Positions 23,887-32,246 of a stretch of DNA of 41,915 bases are shown one piece after another. Within the stretch, counting starts at the first letter, position 1; each line of letters begins with the position of its first letter. Source of the DNA: Butyrivibrio sp. CAG:318 (GTDB taxonomy: Bacteria > Bacillota > Clostridia > Lachnospirales > Lachnospiraceae). The stretch spans positions 544 to 42,458 of the forward strand of contig FR889216.1 in assembly GCA_000431815.1 (NCBI GenBank), written 5' to 3'. The notes below the pieces were generated by a model, which saw only the letters and a program-made list of their open reading frames with translations, did not search any database and was not told the origin of the DNA. The translations under genes and the position numbers were made by a program.

Positions 23887-23911
23887 GGCGGAAGTGTGGC
23901 ACCGCGCGGAA
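23864..23911. repeat. 48-bp GC-rich repeat, copy 3
   Basis: Same unit as copies 1 and 2 with three substitutions, ending CACCGCGCGGAA. It lies 30 bases before the promoter of the pantothenate kinase operon. Same orientation as the other copies. Confidence 0.85.
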
Positions 23912-23940
23912 ACCCACTGTTACGTAAAAAATAAACATCC

Positions 23941-23969
23941 TTTACAATAACATGTCAAAATGCTATACT
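23941..23969 (+). promoter_or_regulatory. Promoter of the pantothenate kinase / methionine operon
   Basis: TTTACA (23941-23946), 17-bp spacer, TATACT (23964-23969). Transcription would begin near 23976, downstream of the in-frame ATG at 23952, so translation must start later (24024). Confidence 0.65.
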
Positions 23970-24023
23970 ATGAACCATAAAAAAAGGCGGCAGAATGCCT
24001 TATTATGGGAGAAAAACGGAGAC

Positions 24024-24851
24024 ATGAATGTTGTATTAGGCGTTGATATAGGCGGTTCCACGACCAAAATTGTGGCACTTAACGAAAAGAAGGAATGTAT
24101 TGCGACACTGCAGGTAAAGGCAGCGGACCAGATAACGGCCCTTTACGGGGCAATCGGCAACCTTCTGTACAGTAACAGAATATCATTTGACCAGGTCCGT
24201 AAGATTGTCCTTACGGGGGTCGGATCCTCACAGGTTGAGGGGGGAAGCATATATGATATTCCAAGCTGTAAAGTTAATGAGTTTGAAGCAATCGGGCACA
24301 GCGGACTTATAATGTCCGGGCTTGATGAAACTCTTGTCATAAGTATGGGAACGGGAACCGCCTTTGTTCATGCACGTAATGATGTATATGAGCATATCGG
24401 AGGAAGCGGTGTCGGCGGAGGAACGCTTATCGGGCTTGCGACGAAAATGCTCGGAGAAAGTGATGTAACTGCGGTTGCGGAGCTTGCCAAGGGAGGCGAT
24501 GTGACGAAGGTTGACCTTGGAATTAACGAAATCAGCAATACGGACACGACGGCATTGCCATCGTATGTCACTGCATCCAATTTCGGTAAGATCAAGAACA
24601 ATGTCACGAATGCGGATATAGCACTCGGAATACTTAATATGGTATATCAGACAGCGGGAATGTTAGCTGTATTTGCGTGCCGTAATACTGACATCAAGAC
24701 CATAGTTGCGACCGGTTCGGTAGCGACACTTCCGCAGGCGGAAGAACTGCTCGGAGCGGTAGGCGATCTTTGCGGAGTTAAATTCATAATACCGAAGGAA
24801 GCACAGTATGCGACGGCAATAGGAGCCGCATCATTGCGTTTTGACGACTGA
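24024..24851 (+). CDS. coaW: Type II pantothenate kinase
   Basis: 275-residue ASKHA-fold kinase phosphorylating pantothenate, the first step of CoA synthesis. Phosphate-binding VDIGGSTTKIVAL at the N-terminus, VLTGVGSSQVEGG, the acid in the VNEFEAIGHSG segment, GTGTAFVH, and the GGSGVGGGTLIGL and ATGSVATLP motifs are those of type II enzymes as in Staphylococcus and eukaryotes. Start 24024 follows GGGAG and the promoter position excludes the ATG at 23952. It is the first gene of an operon with metF and metH, 17 bp before metF, an unusual pairing with no clear biochemical reason beyond one-carbon and CoA metabolism. Confidence 0.85.
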   Translation: MNVVLGVDIGGSTTKIVALNEKKECIATLQVKAADQITALYGAIGNLLYSNRISFDQVRKIVLTGVGSSQVEGGSIYDIPSCKVNEFEAIGHSGLIMSGLDETLVISMGTGTAFVHARNDVYEHIGGSGVGGGTLIGLATKMLGESDVTAVAELAKGGDVTKVDLGINEISNTDTTALPSYVTASNFGKIKNNVTNADIALGILNMVYQTAGMLAVFACRNTDIKTIVATGSVATLPQAEELLGAVGDLCGVKFIIPKEAQYATAIGAASLRFDD

Positions 24852-24868
24852 TCAAGGAGACATAATAC

Positions 24869-25735
24869 ATGAAATTAAGAGACATATTAAAAGACGAGAA
24901 AATAACGGTATCAATGGAGGTTTTTCCACCGAAGACAACCGCTAACTACGAATCTGTTGAGAAAGCGGCACTTGGCGTTGCTGCTCTTAAACCGGCGTAT
25001 ATGAGCGTTACATACGGTGCCGGCGGAAGCACAAGAGGCAATACAGTCAATATAGCTTCCGAGATACAGGACAGATATGATGTCACCACAATAGCACATC
25101 TTACATGTGTCGGTGCGGGCAGGGAAGATATTAAAGACACGCTTGGCAGAATGAAGGAAGCCGGAATTGAGAATATACTTGCACTGCGCGGGGACAGACC
25201 GAAGGATTTTGAGGGAGATCCGTTTAAGGATTACCACTATGCGTCTGAACTTGTCGGAGATATTAAGAAATACGGCGATTTCTGTGTCGGAGGGGCATGC
25301 TACCCTGAAGGACATCCGGATTCGGCGACGAAGAAAGAGGACATCCTTAATCTTAAGAAAAAAGTTGACGCAGGCTGTGAATTTCTCACGACACAGATGT
25401 TTTTTGACAATAATATTTTCTATAATTTCTTATATAAAGTACGCGAGGCCGGAATACTCGTGCCGGTTGTTCCGGGAATTATGCCGATTACAAGAGCCAA
25501 CCAGGTTGAGAATGCAGTGAGACTTTCGGGATGCAATGTACCGGAACGATTCAAGGCAATAGTTGACAGATTCGGTACCAACCCTGCGGCAATGAGCCAG
25601 GCGGGAATAGCGTATGCGACTGACCAGATAATTGACCTTATCGCTAACGGAATTAACCATATTCATGTATATTCAATGAATAAGCCGGAGATAGCGAAAG
25701 GGATTCTTGACAACCTCTCGGAGATCATAGGATGA
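24869..25735 (+). CDS. metF: 5,10-methylenetetrahydrofolate reductase
   Basis: 288-residue flavoenzyme reducing methylene-THF to methyl-THF, the methyl donor for MetH. The catalytic Glu lies in SMEVFPPKT, SVTYGAGGSTRG is the folate/flavin motif, ILALRGDRPKD binds the cofactor, and FLTTQMFFDN and PGIMPITRANQ are family marks. Length is standard for bacterial MetF. AAGGAGA precedes the ATG. The stop overlaps the start of the MetH activation gene as ATGA, so folate reduction and methionine synthesis are coupled in expression. Confidence 0.95.
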   Translation: MKLRDILKDEKITVSMEVFPPKTTANYESVEKAALGVAALKPAYMSVTYGAGGSTRGNTVNIASEIQDRYDVTTIAHLTCVGAGREDIKDTLGRMKEAGIENILALRGDRPKDFEGDPFKDYHYASELVGDIKKYGDFCVGGACYPEGHPDSATKKEDILNLKKKVDAGCEFLTTQMFFDNNIFYNFLYKVREAGILVPVVPGIMPITRANQVENAVRLSGCNVPERFKAIVDRFGTNPAAMSQAGIAYATDQIIDLIANGINHIHVYSMNKPEIAKGILDNLSEIIG

Positions 25736-26373
25736 TAATAGACCGCAAAGAAGCACTCAGATATATGGGTTTGGGGCGGAATACCCCGGATGAACGCACA
25801 CTTGACATGATGGAAGAGTGTATCCGGGAGGCCGAAAAAGTAATGCAGCCGCGGAATGTGCACCGCAGATTTACACTTAAAGTGGATGAGAATGATAACA
25901 TATCTGCAGGGGGACTTACATTTCACAGTAAGAACCTGGCTAAGAATCTGACCGGCTGCGGGGAAATTATTTTTTTCGCGGCGACACTTGGCAACGGTGT
26001 TGATATGCTGATGAATAGGTATAATAAATTATCAATAGCCAAGGCAGCGGTGCTTCAGGGCGTCGGCGCAGCCGCAATAGAGGCATATTGCAACGAGTGC
26101 CAGAAGGCGCTTGAAGAAGAACTCAAGGCAGAAGGACTCTTTTTAAGACCGAGGTTCAGCCCCGGATACGGAGATATTCCACTTACGATACAGAAAGAGT
26201 TTCTGGATGTCCTTGCGGCATATAAGACTGTAGGAATCATACTTTCGGACGGGGGCGTGATGCTTCCGGAGAAGTCGGTCACGGCGGTTATGGGAATAAG
26301 CAGTGAGAACAGCAGATGCCATATAGAGGGCTGTGAAATCTGTGGCAAAAAAGATTGTGCATACAGGAGGTAA
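25732..26373 (+). CDS. MetH activation-domain protein
   Basis: 213-residue stand-alone version of the reactivation domain of cobalamin-dependent methionine synthase, which remethylates oxidised cob(II)alamin using S-adenosylmethionine and a reductant. The SAM-binding motif RPRFSPGYGD is at about residue 141-150, with GVGAAAIEAYCNE before it. The C-terminus is cysteine-rich (CHIEGCEICGKKDC), a tail common in Clostridial versions that may hold a metal or accept electrons. It supplies the domain missing from the adjacent MetH and is translationally coupled to metF. Confidence 0.92.
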   Translation: MIIDRKEALRYMGLGRNTPDERTLDMMEECIREAEKVMQPRNVHRRFTLKVDENDNISAGGLTFHSKNLAKNLTGCGEIIFFAATLGNGVDMLMNRYNKLSIAKAAVLQGVGAAAIEAYCNECQKALEEELKAEGLFLRPRFSPGYGDIPLTIQKEFLDVLAAYKTVGIILSDGGVMLPEKSVTAVMGISSENSRCHIEGCEICGKKDCAYRR

Positions 26374-26379
26374 AACTGA

Positions 26380-28782
26380 TTGGATATCAGGGAAGAATTA
26401 GGCAGGAGAATAATATTTTTTGACGGTGGACTCGGCTCACTCCTTCAGGAGAGAGGACTTAAACCGGGAGAACTTCCGGAGACATGGAACCTTACGAGAC
26501 CTGAAGTGTTATATGATATACACAGGGCATACCTTGATGCCGGGGCAGATATAATATTAGCTAATACATTCGGCGCCAACGGATTTAAATACGATAATCT
26601 TGAAGAAATAGTCACGGCTGCGGTCGTAAATGCGAAGAAAGCAGTCGCAGACAGCGGACGCAAGGCATATGTAGCACTTGATATGGGCCCGACAGGCAAG
26701 CTCCTCAAACCGATGGGAACGCTTGATTTTGAAGAGTGTGTATCGATATATGCCGATGTTGTCAGATACGGAGCCAAAGCCGGTGCCGACCTTATTCTTA
26801 TAGAGACTATGAGTGACACTTACGAACTCAAGGCGGCGGTACTTGCAGCCAAGGAGAATTCCAATCTTCCGGTTGTGGCGACGGTTGTTTTTGACGAGCA
26901 TCATAAGATGCTTACGGGTGCGACACCTGAGGTCGTGGTTGCCTTGCTTGAAGGACTCAGGGTGGATGCAATCGGAATGAACTGCGGACTTGGACCGAAA
27001 CAGATGAAACCTATTTTTGAAACAATGGCGCGCTATGCATCAATTCCTCTTGTTATAACACCTAATGCGGGACTTCCGCGCTCCGAGAACGGTAAGACCG
27101 TGTATGATGTAGGTCCGGAAGAATTTGCGGAGGATATGGAAGAGATAATCAATATGGGTGCGTGGATGGCCGGCGGATGCTGCGGTACCACACCTGCACA
27201 TATCAAGGCACTGACAGAGCGCTGCTTTGGTATCACTCCGAAGCCGCTTACGGATAAAGATTATACTATTGTTACATCATACTCAACGGCAGTCGAACTT
27301 GGAGGAAGACCGGTCATTATCGGTGAGAGAATCAATCCGACCGGCAAATCCAAATTCAAACAGGCGCTTCGTGACAATAATATGGAATACATTCTCGAAG
27401 AGGGCGTTAAACAGGCTGATTCGGGAGCACATATCCTGGATGTCAATGTAGGACTTCCGGAGATCGATGAACCGGCAATGATGAGAAGAACGGTCTACGA
27501 GCTGCAGAGCGTGCTTCCGCTTCCTCTTCAGATTGACACAACGGATCCTGTTGCGATGGAACAGGCAATGCGTATATATAACGGCAAACCGATGATCAAC
27601 TCTGTCAACGGCAAGGAAGAAATCATGCATCAGATTTTTCCGCTGGTGCAGAAATACGGCGGAACAGTCGTCGGACTTGCACTTGATGAGGCAGGAATTC
27701 CGGATACCGCAGAGGGAAGACTTGCGGTTGCGAAGAAAATCTATGACACTGCGGCCCAATACGGTATAAAGCCAAAAGATATCGTGATTGATGCACTCAC
27801 AATGACCATGAGCACGGACAATAATTCGGCAAATATCACACTTGATACGGTGCGTGAGATAAAGGCACACGGCGGAAGAACGGTGCTTGGTGTATCAAAT
27901 ATATCATTCGGTCTCCCGCAGCGTGAAGTTATCAATTCAGGATTTTTCCTGATGGCAATGCAGGCAGGCCTCTCGGCAGGTATCATTAATCCAAATGCCC
28001 GTGCGATGATTCAGGCATACGACACATACTGCGTGCTCGGCGGATTTGACAGCCAGTGCATGTCATATATAGAAAAATATGCCGTGGCGGAACCGACACC
28101 GGTGGCACAGACGGTAACAAGTGTTAAGCAGGCCGGCAAAGCCGTGACAGGAAATCTGAGCCTCACGGATTGTATCGTGAAAGGACTTAAAGAGCAGGCT
28201 TACAAAGCGACCAAAGATGAACTTGGCACCAAGGATACAATGGAGATAATCAACGGTGAGCTTGTGCCGGCACTTGATATTGTCGGTAAAGGTTTTGAAA
28301 AAGGTACGGTATTCCTTCCGCAGTTGCTTATGAGCGCGGAGGCTGCGAAAGCAGGTTTTGAGGCTATCAAGGAATATGTAAGCAGTCAGGGCACAAATCA
28401 GGAGAAAAAAGCAACGATCGTTATCGCAACGGTCAAAGGTGATATACACGACATCGGAAAGAACATTGTAAAAGTTCTTCTCGAAAACTACGGATATGAT
28501 GTGATTGACCTTGGAAAAGACGTACCGCCGGAGACGGTTGTCGACAAGGTGATAGAGACACATGCGCCGCTTGTCGGACTCAGCGCGCTTATGACAACAA
28601 CAGTCGTAAGCATGGAGGAGACAATAAAGAAACTCCATGAGTCGGCGCCGTGGTGTAAAATAATGGTCGGAGGAGCGGTACTTACGCAGGAATACGCGGA
28701 TATGATAGGAGCGGATTTCTATGGCAAGGACGCAATGCAGTCGGTTTATTATGCCGAAGAACTGCTTAATCCGGCAAAATAA
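26380..28782 (+). CDS. metH: Cobalamin-dependent methionine synthase lacking the activation domain
   Basis: 800-residue enzyme moving a methyl group from methyl-THF to homocysteine through cobalamin. Domain order: homocysteine-binding barrel 1-290 with zinc ligands Cys202 (GMNCG), Cys267 and Cys268 (GGCCGTTP); pterin-binding barrel about 300-570 (GERINPTGK); B12 cap about 590-670; B12 domain 670-800 with the cobalt ligand His690 in GDIHDIGKN. The usual C-terminal activation domain is absent and encoded separately just upstream. Start TTG 26380 with AGGAGG about 10 bases upstream; no ATG is available. No B12 or SAM riboswitch is seen before the operon. Confidence 0.95.
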   Translation: MDIREELGRRIIFFDGGLGSLLQERGLKPGELPETWNLTRPEVLYDIHRAYLDAGADIILANTFGANGFKYDNLEEIVTAAVVNAKKAVADSGRKAYVALDMGPTGKLLKPMGTLDFEECVSIYADVVRYGAKAGADLILIETMSDTYELKAAVLAAKENSNLPVVATVVFDEHHKMLTGATPEVVVALLEGLRVDAIGMNCGLGPKQMKPIFETMARYASIPLVITPNAGLPRSENGKTVYDVGPEEFAEDMEEIINMGAWMAGGCCGTTPAHIKALTERCFGITPKPLTDKDYTIVTSYSTAVELGGRPVIIGERINPTGKSKFKQALRDNNMEYILEEGVKQADSGAHILDVNVGLPEIDEPAMMRRTVYELQSVLPLPLQIDTTDPVAMEQAMRIYNGKPMINSVNGKEEIMHQIFPLVQKYGGTVVGLALDEAGIPDTAEGRLAVAKKIYDTAAQYGIKPKDIVIDALTMTMSTDNNSANITLDTVREIKAHGGRTVLGVSNISFGLPQREVINSGFFLMAMQAGLSAGIINPNARAMIQAYDTYCVLGGFDSQCMSYIEKYAVAEPTPVAQTVTSVKQAGKAVTGNLSLTDCIVKGLKEQAYKATKDELGTKDTMEIINGELVPALDIVGKGFEKGTVFLPQLLMSAEAAKAGFEAIKEYVSSQGTNQEKKATIVIATVKGDIHDIGKNIVKVLLENYGYDVIDLGKDVPPETVVDKVIETHAPLVGLSALMTTTVVSMEETIKKLHESAPWCKIMVGGAVLTQEYADMIGADFYGKDAMQSVYYAEELLNPAK

Positions 28783-28783
28783 A

Positions 28784-28812
28784 TTGACACTTTTGTGATG
28801 TGCGGTTATAAT
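28784..28812 (+). promoter_or_regulatory. Consensus promoter for tRNA-Leu
   Basis: TTGACA (28784-28789) and TATAAT (28807-28812), both perfect, with 17-bp spacing. The -35 starts 2 bases after the metH stop. RNA would begin about 30 bases before the tRNA. No terminator separates tRNA from the following gene. Confidence 0.85.
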
Positions 28813-28848
28813 TTTTAGCGGAGAGTCCGTAAGGCATCTTCGCATAAT

Positions 28849-28930
28849 GCGGATATGGCGGAATTGGCAGACGCGCCAGATTTAGGTTCTGGTGGGAACA
28901 CCCGTGCAGGTTCAACTCCTGTTATCCGCA
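28849..28930 (+). tRNA. tRNA-Leu (anticodon UAG)
   Basis: 82-base cloverleaf: acceptor stem GCGGATA/TATCCGC, anticodon stem CCAGA/TCTGG with loop TTTAGGT, anticodon TAG at 28883-28885, a long variable arm as in class II tRNAs, T stem GCAGG/CCTGT with TTCAACT loop, discriminator A. CCA is not encoded. It reads leucine codon CUA (and CUN by wobble). Confidence 0.95.
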
Positions 28931-28960
28931 CTATATTTTTATATATAGGAGGAACATAAT

Positions 28961-29254
28961 ATGTCAGAAATTCACAGCATTGATGCTGAGGACGATCAGT
29001 TTGCATACCGTTACGACACACAGCTTCTGATTGACCGCCGCGATAAGGATCTTGATGAGGATGAAATCTCGGATTATATCACGGAACATTTTGAAGGTAA
29101 TTCACTGATTGCCGCCGGAGATGAGGATCTTATCAAGATACATTTCCATACGAATGAGCCTTGGAAAATCCTTGAATACTGTAATACAATCGGAGAGATT
29201 TATGACATTGTTGTTGAGGATATGATCCGTCAGACAGCAGGATTGCACGGTTAA
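28961..29254 (+). CDS. Stand-alone FakA/YloV-like C-terminal domain
   Basis: 97-residue cytosolic protein resembling only the C-terminal part of the fatty-acid kinase FakA (YloV/DAK-phosphatase-like): YRYDTQLLIDRRDKDLDEDE, GNSLIAAGDEDLIKIHFHTN, PWKILEYCNTIGEIYDI. The HxHTN and following glycine-rich turns are characteristic. The kinase (DhaL) and middle domains are absent and no fragment of them lies upstream, where a tRNA gene stands. A strong AGGAGG site and sensible acidic N-terminus suggest a real gene. It is 24 bp before a TetR gene and near oleate hydratase, hinting at a role in sensing or binding fatty acids. Function inferred. Confidence 0.7.
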   Translation: MSEIHSIDAEDDQFAYRYDTQLLIDRRDKDLDEDEISDYITEHFEGNSLIAAGDEDLIKIHFHTNEPWKILEYCNTIGEIYDIVVEDMIRQTAGLHG

Positions 29255-29278
29255 GCGGATTACCGGGAGGAGGTTTTT

Positions 29279-29833
29279 ATGTCCCAGATTACCAAGAGAG
29301 CACTTGAGCAGTCACTTAAGAACCTTCTTCTTAAGAAACCGCTTAATAAGATAACCATAAGCGATATCACCGAGGACTGCGGAATTAACAGGATGACTTT
29401 TTATTATCATTTTCAGGATATATATGACCTTGTGGAATGGTCATGTCTTGAGGATGCCCGAAAAGCACTTGCCGAGAAGAAAACGCATGACACATGGCAG
29501 CAGGGTTTTGTACAGATATTTATGGCAGTTCAGGATAACAAGCCATTCATAATGAATGTATATAACTGCGTGGACCGCGGCCAGGTCGAGAAATACCTTA
29601 AACCGCTTGCAGACAATCTTCTCATGGGAGTGATTGAAGAGGAATCCGCCAATATGACTGTCAGGGAGGATGATAAAGAATTTATCGCCAGAGTGTATTC
29701 ATATTGTTTTGTCGGTATCATGCTTGACTGGATTAAGGACGACATGAAGGAAGACCCGGTACATCTTGTAGGGCGTTTTGCAAAGGTTATACAGGATGCA
29801 TTTTCTGCAGCATTAAATAGGTTTAAAATATAA
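29279..29833 (+). CDS. TetR-family regulator (DhaS-like)
   Basis: 184-residue regulator: N-terminal helix-turn-helix (KITISDITEDCGINRMTFYY) and a C-terminal domain of the type found in DhaS, an activator of dihydroxyacetone kinase genes in Lactococcus (YNCVDRGQVEKYLKPL, YSYCFVGIMLDWI). GGGAGGAGG precedes the ATG. It follows the FakA-like gene by 24 bp, is closed by a terminator, and lies upstream of oleate hydratase, which has its own control region. It plausibly regulates ohyA or this small operon. DhaS partners with a DAK-type protein, and here a FakA-like domain is its neighbour, which is suggestive. Confidence 0.85.
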   Translation: MSQITKRALEQSLKNLLLKKPLNKITISDITEDCGINRMTFYYHFQDIYDLVEWSCLEDARKALAEKKTHDTWQQGFVQIFMAVQDNKPFIMNVYNCVDRGQVEKYLKPLADNLLMGVIEEESANMTVREDDKEFIARVYSYCFVGIMLDWIKDDMKEDPVHLVGRFAKVIQDAFSAALNRFKI

Positions 29834-29872
29834 CAATACAAAACTGCATATCTGATAAAAAAATTTACATTA

Positions 29873-29911
29873 AAATACCTGTGATGAAATATTTATCACG
29901 GGTATTTTTTT
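29873..29911 (+). terminator. Terminator after the TetR gene
   Basis: AATACC-T-GTGAT pairs with ATCAC-G-GGTATT around GAAATATTT, followed by seven T. The symmetric arms could also serve as an operator for the TetR protein, just upstream of the ohyA promoter region (-10 TATAAT at 29940-29945). Confidence 0.8.
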
Positions 29912-29979
29912 GTCTATGGCGGTACAGAATGAATATTAATATAATCAAGTCATAAAATAAATCACAGGAGGTATTCATT

Positions 29980-31773
29980 ATGTATTATTCAGCAGGAACT
30001 TATGAGTCATTCGCTCATCCGGAGAAACCGGAGGGAGTCGACAAGAAATCAGCATATATTATAGGTACAGGCCTTGCAGGTCTTACCGCAGCATTTTATC
30101 TCGTCCGCGACGGACAGATGAAGGGGGAACACATCCATCTTCTGGAAAAACTTGAGCTTGCAGGCGGAAGCTGCGATGGACGTAAAGATGTAACGAAGGG
30201 CTTCTTCATGAGGGGCGGACGTGAGATGGACAACCACTTCGAGGTAATGTGGGATATGTTCCGTGATGTTCCGTCACTGGAAACGCCGGGAGCATCGGTT
30301 TTGGATGAGTATTACTGGCTCAACAAACACGACCCTAACTATTCTCTCTGCCGTGCATCCGTAAACCGCGGCGAGGATGCCCACACCGATAAGAAATTCG
30401 GACTTGACAAGGAATCTGCGATGGCACTTTCGCAGCTTTTTATCACACCGGAGAAAGACCTTGAGGACAAGAAAATCTCTGAAGTTCTTCCGGATTCATT
30501 CTGGAGCACGAACTTCTGGCTTTACTGGCAGACTATGTTCGCATTCCAGCGCTGGTCAAGCGCACTTGAAATGAAGCGTTATCTGTGCCGTTATGTACAT
30601 CACATCGACGGACTGCCTGATTTCAGCGCACTTCGTTTCACGAAGTACAACCAATATGAGAGCCTCATCCTCCCGTTGGTAAAATACCTTGAAGCACATG
30701 GCGTTAAAATTGAATACGGTATGGATGTTAAGAATGTAATAATAGATACCGTAGGCGATAAAAAAATAGCACGTCAGATTGTATATCTTAAGGGTGGCAA
30801 GGAGCAGACAATCGACCTCATCGAGGATGACCTTGTATTCATCACCAACGGATGCTGCACCGACACCACCTGCTACGGCGACCAGAACCATGCACCTGAC
30901 CTTACAGGCCTTGTAAACGGCAAAGGCGATTCATGGGATATGTGGAAAAATATTGCGAAGCAGGCAAAACACGGCGAGTTCGGCAACCCGGATGCTTTCT
31001 GCAGTGATATCGAGGCAACCAACTGGATGAGTGCAACGGTAGCCACATCTGATGAGAAGGTCATTCAGCACATAATGAACATATGCAAGCGTGATCCGAG
31101 GGAAGGCAAGGTAACAACAGGCGGAATTGTCACTGTAAAAGACAGCATGGACAACTGGTATCTCTCCTGGACAATCAACCGCCAGCCGCAGTTCAAATCC
31201 CAGGATCCGAATATGGTCCTTGTATGGCTTTATGCTCTCAACACCAACAAGGAGGGCAATTATGTCAAAAAAGCAATGCGTAACTGCACCGGTAAGGAAG
31301 TCTGCGAAGAGTGGCTTTACCACATCGGAATCCCTGAGAATGAAATTGAGGACCTTGCATCCAATGCCTGCAACACGACGACTTGTTTCATGCCTTATAT
31401 AAACGCATTTTTCCAGCCAAGGAAAAATGAGGACCGCCCGCATGTAGTTCCTGACGGTGCCGTAAACTTTGCTTTCCTCGGCCAGTTCACGGAAACTCCG
31501 CGTGACACTATTTTCACTATTGAGTATTCAATGCGTACAGGTATGGAGAGCGTCTATACTCTCTTGGACATCGACCGCGGTGTTCCTGAGGTATGGGGAA
31601 GCAAATATGATGTGCGTGAGCTCTTACGCGCCTGCTATTATGCAATCGACAAGAAACCGATTACACAGGTGCCACTCACACTCAAGGAAAAAATGCTCTT
31701 AAAGACCGTCATGAAGAAGGTGAAGGGAACGGACATAGAAATCCTTATGAAGGAAAGCGGATTAATAGAATAG
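29980..31773 (+). CDS. ohyA: Oleate hydratase (myosin-cross-reactive antigen family)
   Basis: 597-residue FAD-dependent hydratase adding water to the cis-9 double bond of oleate or linoleate to give 10-hydroxy fatty acids, commonly a detoxification of host or dietary unsaturated fatty acids at the inner membrane face. The FAD loop IIGTGLAGLTAAFYL is near residue 27, then HLLEKLELAGGSCDG, FMRGGREMDNHFE (substrate/FAD lid), ITNGCCTDTTCYG and a C-terminal basic helix set (LKEKMLLKTVMKKVKG) that binds membrane. Length is standard. AGGAGG precedes the ATG. Preceded by a TetR regulator and a FakA-like domain, and closed by a strong terminator. Confidence 0.95.
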   Translation: MYYSAGTYESFAHPEKPEGVDKKSAYIIGTGLAGLTAAFYLVRDGQMKGEHIHLLEKLELAGGSCDGRKDVTKGFFMRGGREMDNHFEVMWDMFRDVPSLETPGASVLDEYYWLNKHDPNYSLCRASVNRGEDAHTDKKFGLDKESAMALSQLFITPEKDLEDKKISEVLPDSFWSTNFWLYWQTMFAFQRWSSALEMKRYLCRYVHHIDGLPDFSALRFTKYNQYESLILPLVKYLEAHGVKIEYGMDVKNVIIDTVGDKKIARQIVYLKGGKEQTIDLIEDDLVFITNGCCTDTTCYGDQNHAPDLTGLVNGKGDSWDMWKNIAKQAKHGEFGNPDAFCSDIEATNWMSATVATSDEKVIQHIMNICKRDPREGKVTTGGIVTVKDSMDNWYLSWTINRQPQFKSQDPNMVLVWLYALNTNKEGNYVKKAMRNCTGKEVCEEWLYHIGIPENEIEDLASNACNTTTCFMPYINAFFQPRKNEDRPHVVPDGAVNFAFLGQFTETPRDTIFTIEYSMRTGMESVYTLLDIDRGVPEVWGSKYDVRELLRACYYAIDKKPITQVPLTLKEKMLLKTVMKKVKGTDIEILMKESGLIE

Positions 31774-31807
31774 CAACTGGTAAAACCCTTAATATTCCGG
31801 GAAATAA

Positions 31808-31840
31808 AAAATCGCCACCTCTGTCAGGTGGCGATTTTAG
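31808..31840 (+). terminator. Terminator of ohyA
   Basis: Perfect 13-bp stem (31808-31820 with 31826-31838), 5-base loop. The AAAA/TTTT ends make it work in both directions. Confidence 0.88.
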
Positions 31841-31849
31841 CTGTTCTGC

Positions 31850-31952
31850 TGTAAAATTTAACTGCAGGTTTTACAACAGATAAATTCAAGTTGTCCCGGT
31901 TGGCGGGATGGTTGTCAGCAGCATATGATGCTGGAGGTCGACAGACTTTTTT
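31850..31952 (+). ncRNA. Possible structured RNA after ohyA
   Basis: Within 100 bases lie TCCCG-GTTGG-CGGGA, CAGCAT-ATG-ATGCTG nested in TGTC...GACA, and then six T at 31946-31951. The stretch is more GC-rich than the AT-rich sequence after it and holds no open frame. It could be a second terminator system or a small RNA; no family recognised. The rest of 31953-32045 shows nothing. Confidence 0.3.
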
Positions 31953-32045
31953 ACCGTTTTATATTGATTTTTAGGTGATAATGGAGTAGTATCATTTATA
32001 GATACTGATAAAATCAGTTGAGATACATTGCCTATGATGAATTGA

Positions 32046-32246
32046 CAGTTCTCTTTTTGTAATTATTCTTGTGTCTACTTCTCTAGTGTTATTGATAATA
32101 ATGCATACAAACATATTATTTCCGATTTGATTATTGAATATCATTTGAATAATGTAAATCAAAAACGACATAAACAATTAATGACATATTATGAAAAATT
32201 ATGTCAATTAAAGAAAAACAATATTAAGGCAAAGGAGAAAAAATAA
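32046..32246 (+). pseudogene. C-terminal remnant of a gene coupled to kilA-N
   Basis: A 66-codon open frame without a usable start reads VIDNNAYKHIISDLIIEYHL and then MTYYEKLCQLKKNNIKAKEK, a credible protein end. Its stop overlaps the kilA-N start as TAATG, the layout of neighbouring coupled genes. The 5' part is missing upstream, where the frame meets TGA at 32043. Family unknown; likely a lost phage or plasmid gene. Confidence 0.4.

Noticed and set aside
23378..23911. CRISPR-like array from the 48-bp repeats
   Set aside because: Only three copies with gaps of 9 and about 380 bases, no regular spacers and no cas genes nearby.
23640..24024. SAM or cobalamin riboswitch ahead of the metF/metH operon
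   Set aside because: Only about 48 bases lie between the inferred transcription start and the first start codon, with no matching conserved cores.
28063..28845. Long antisense open frame opposite metH
   Set aside because: It is the shadow of the metH reading frame, with no ribosome binding site and cysteine/arginine-rich, low-complexity content.
28849..28960. tRNA-Leu as an integration site for an island
   Set aside because: No direct repeat of the tRNA 3' end is seen within the window and no integrase gene follows; downstream genes look like core metabolism.
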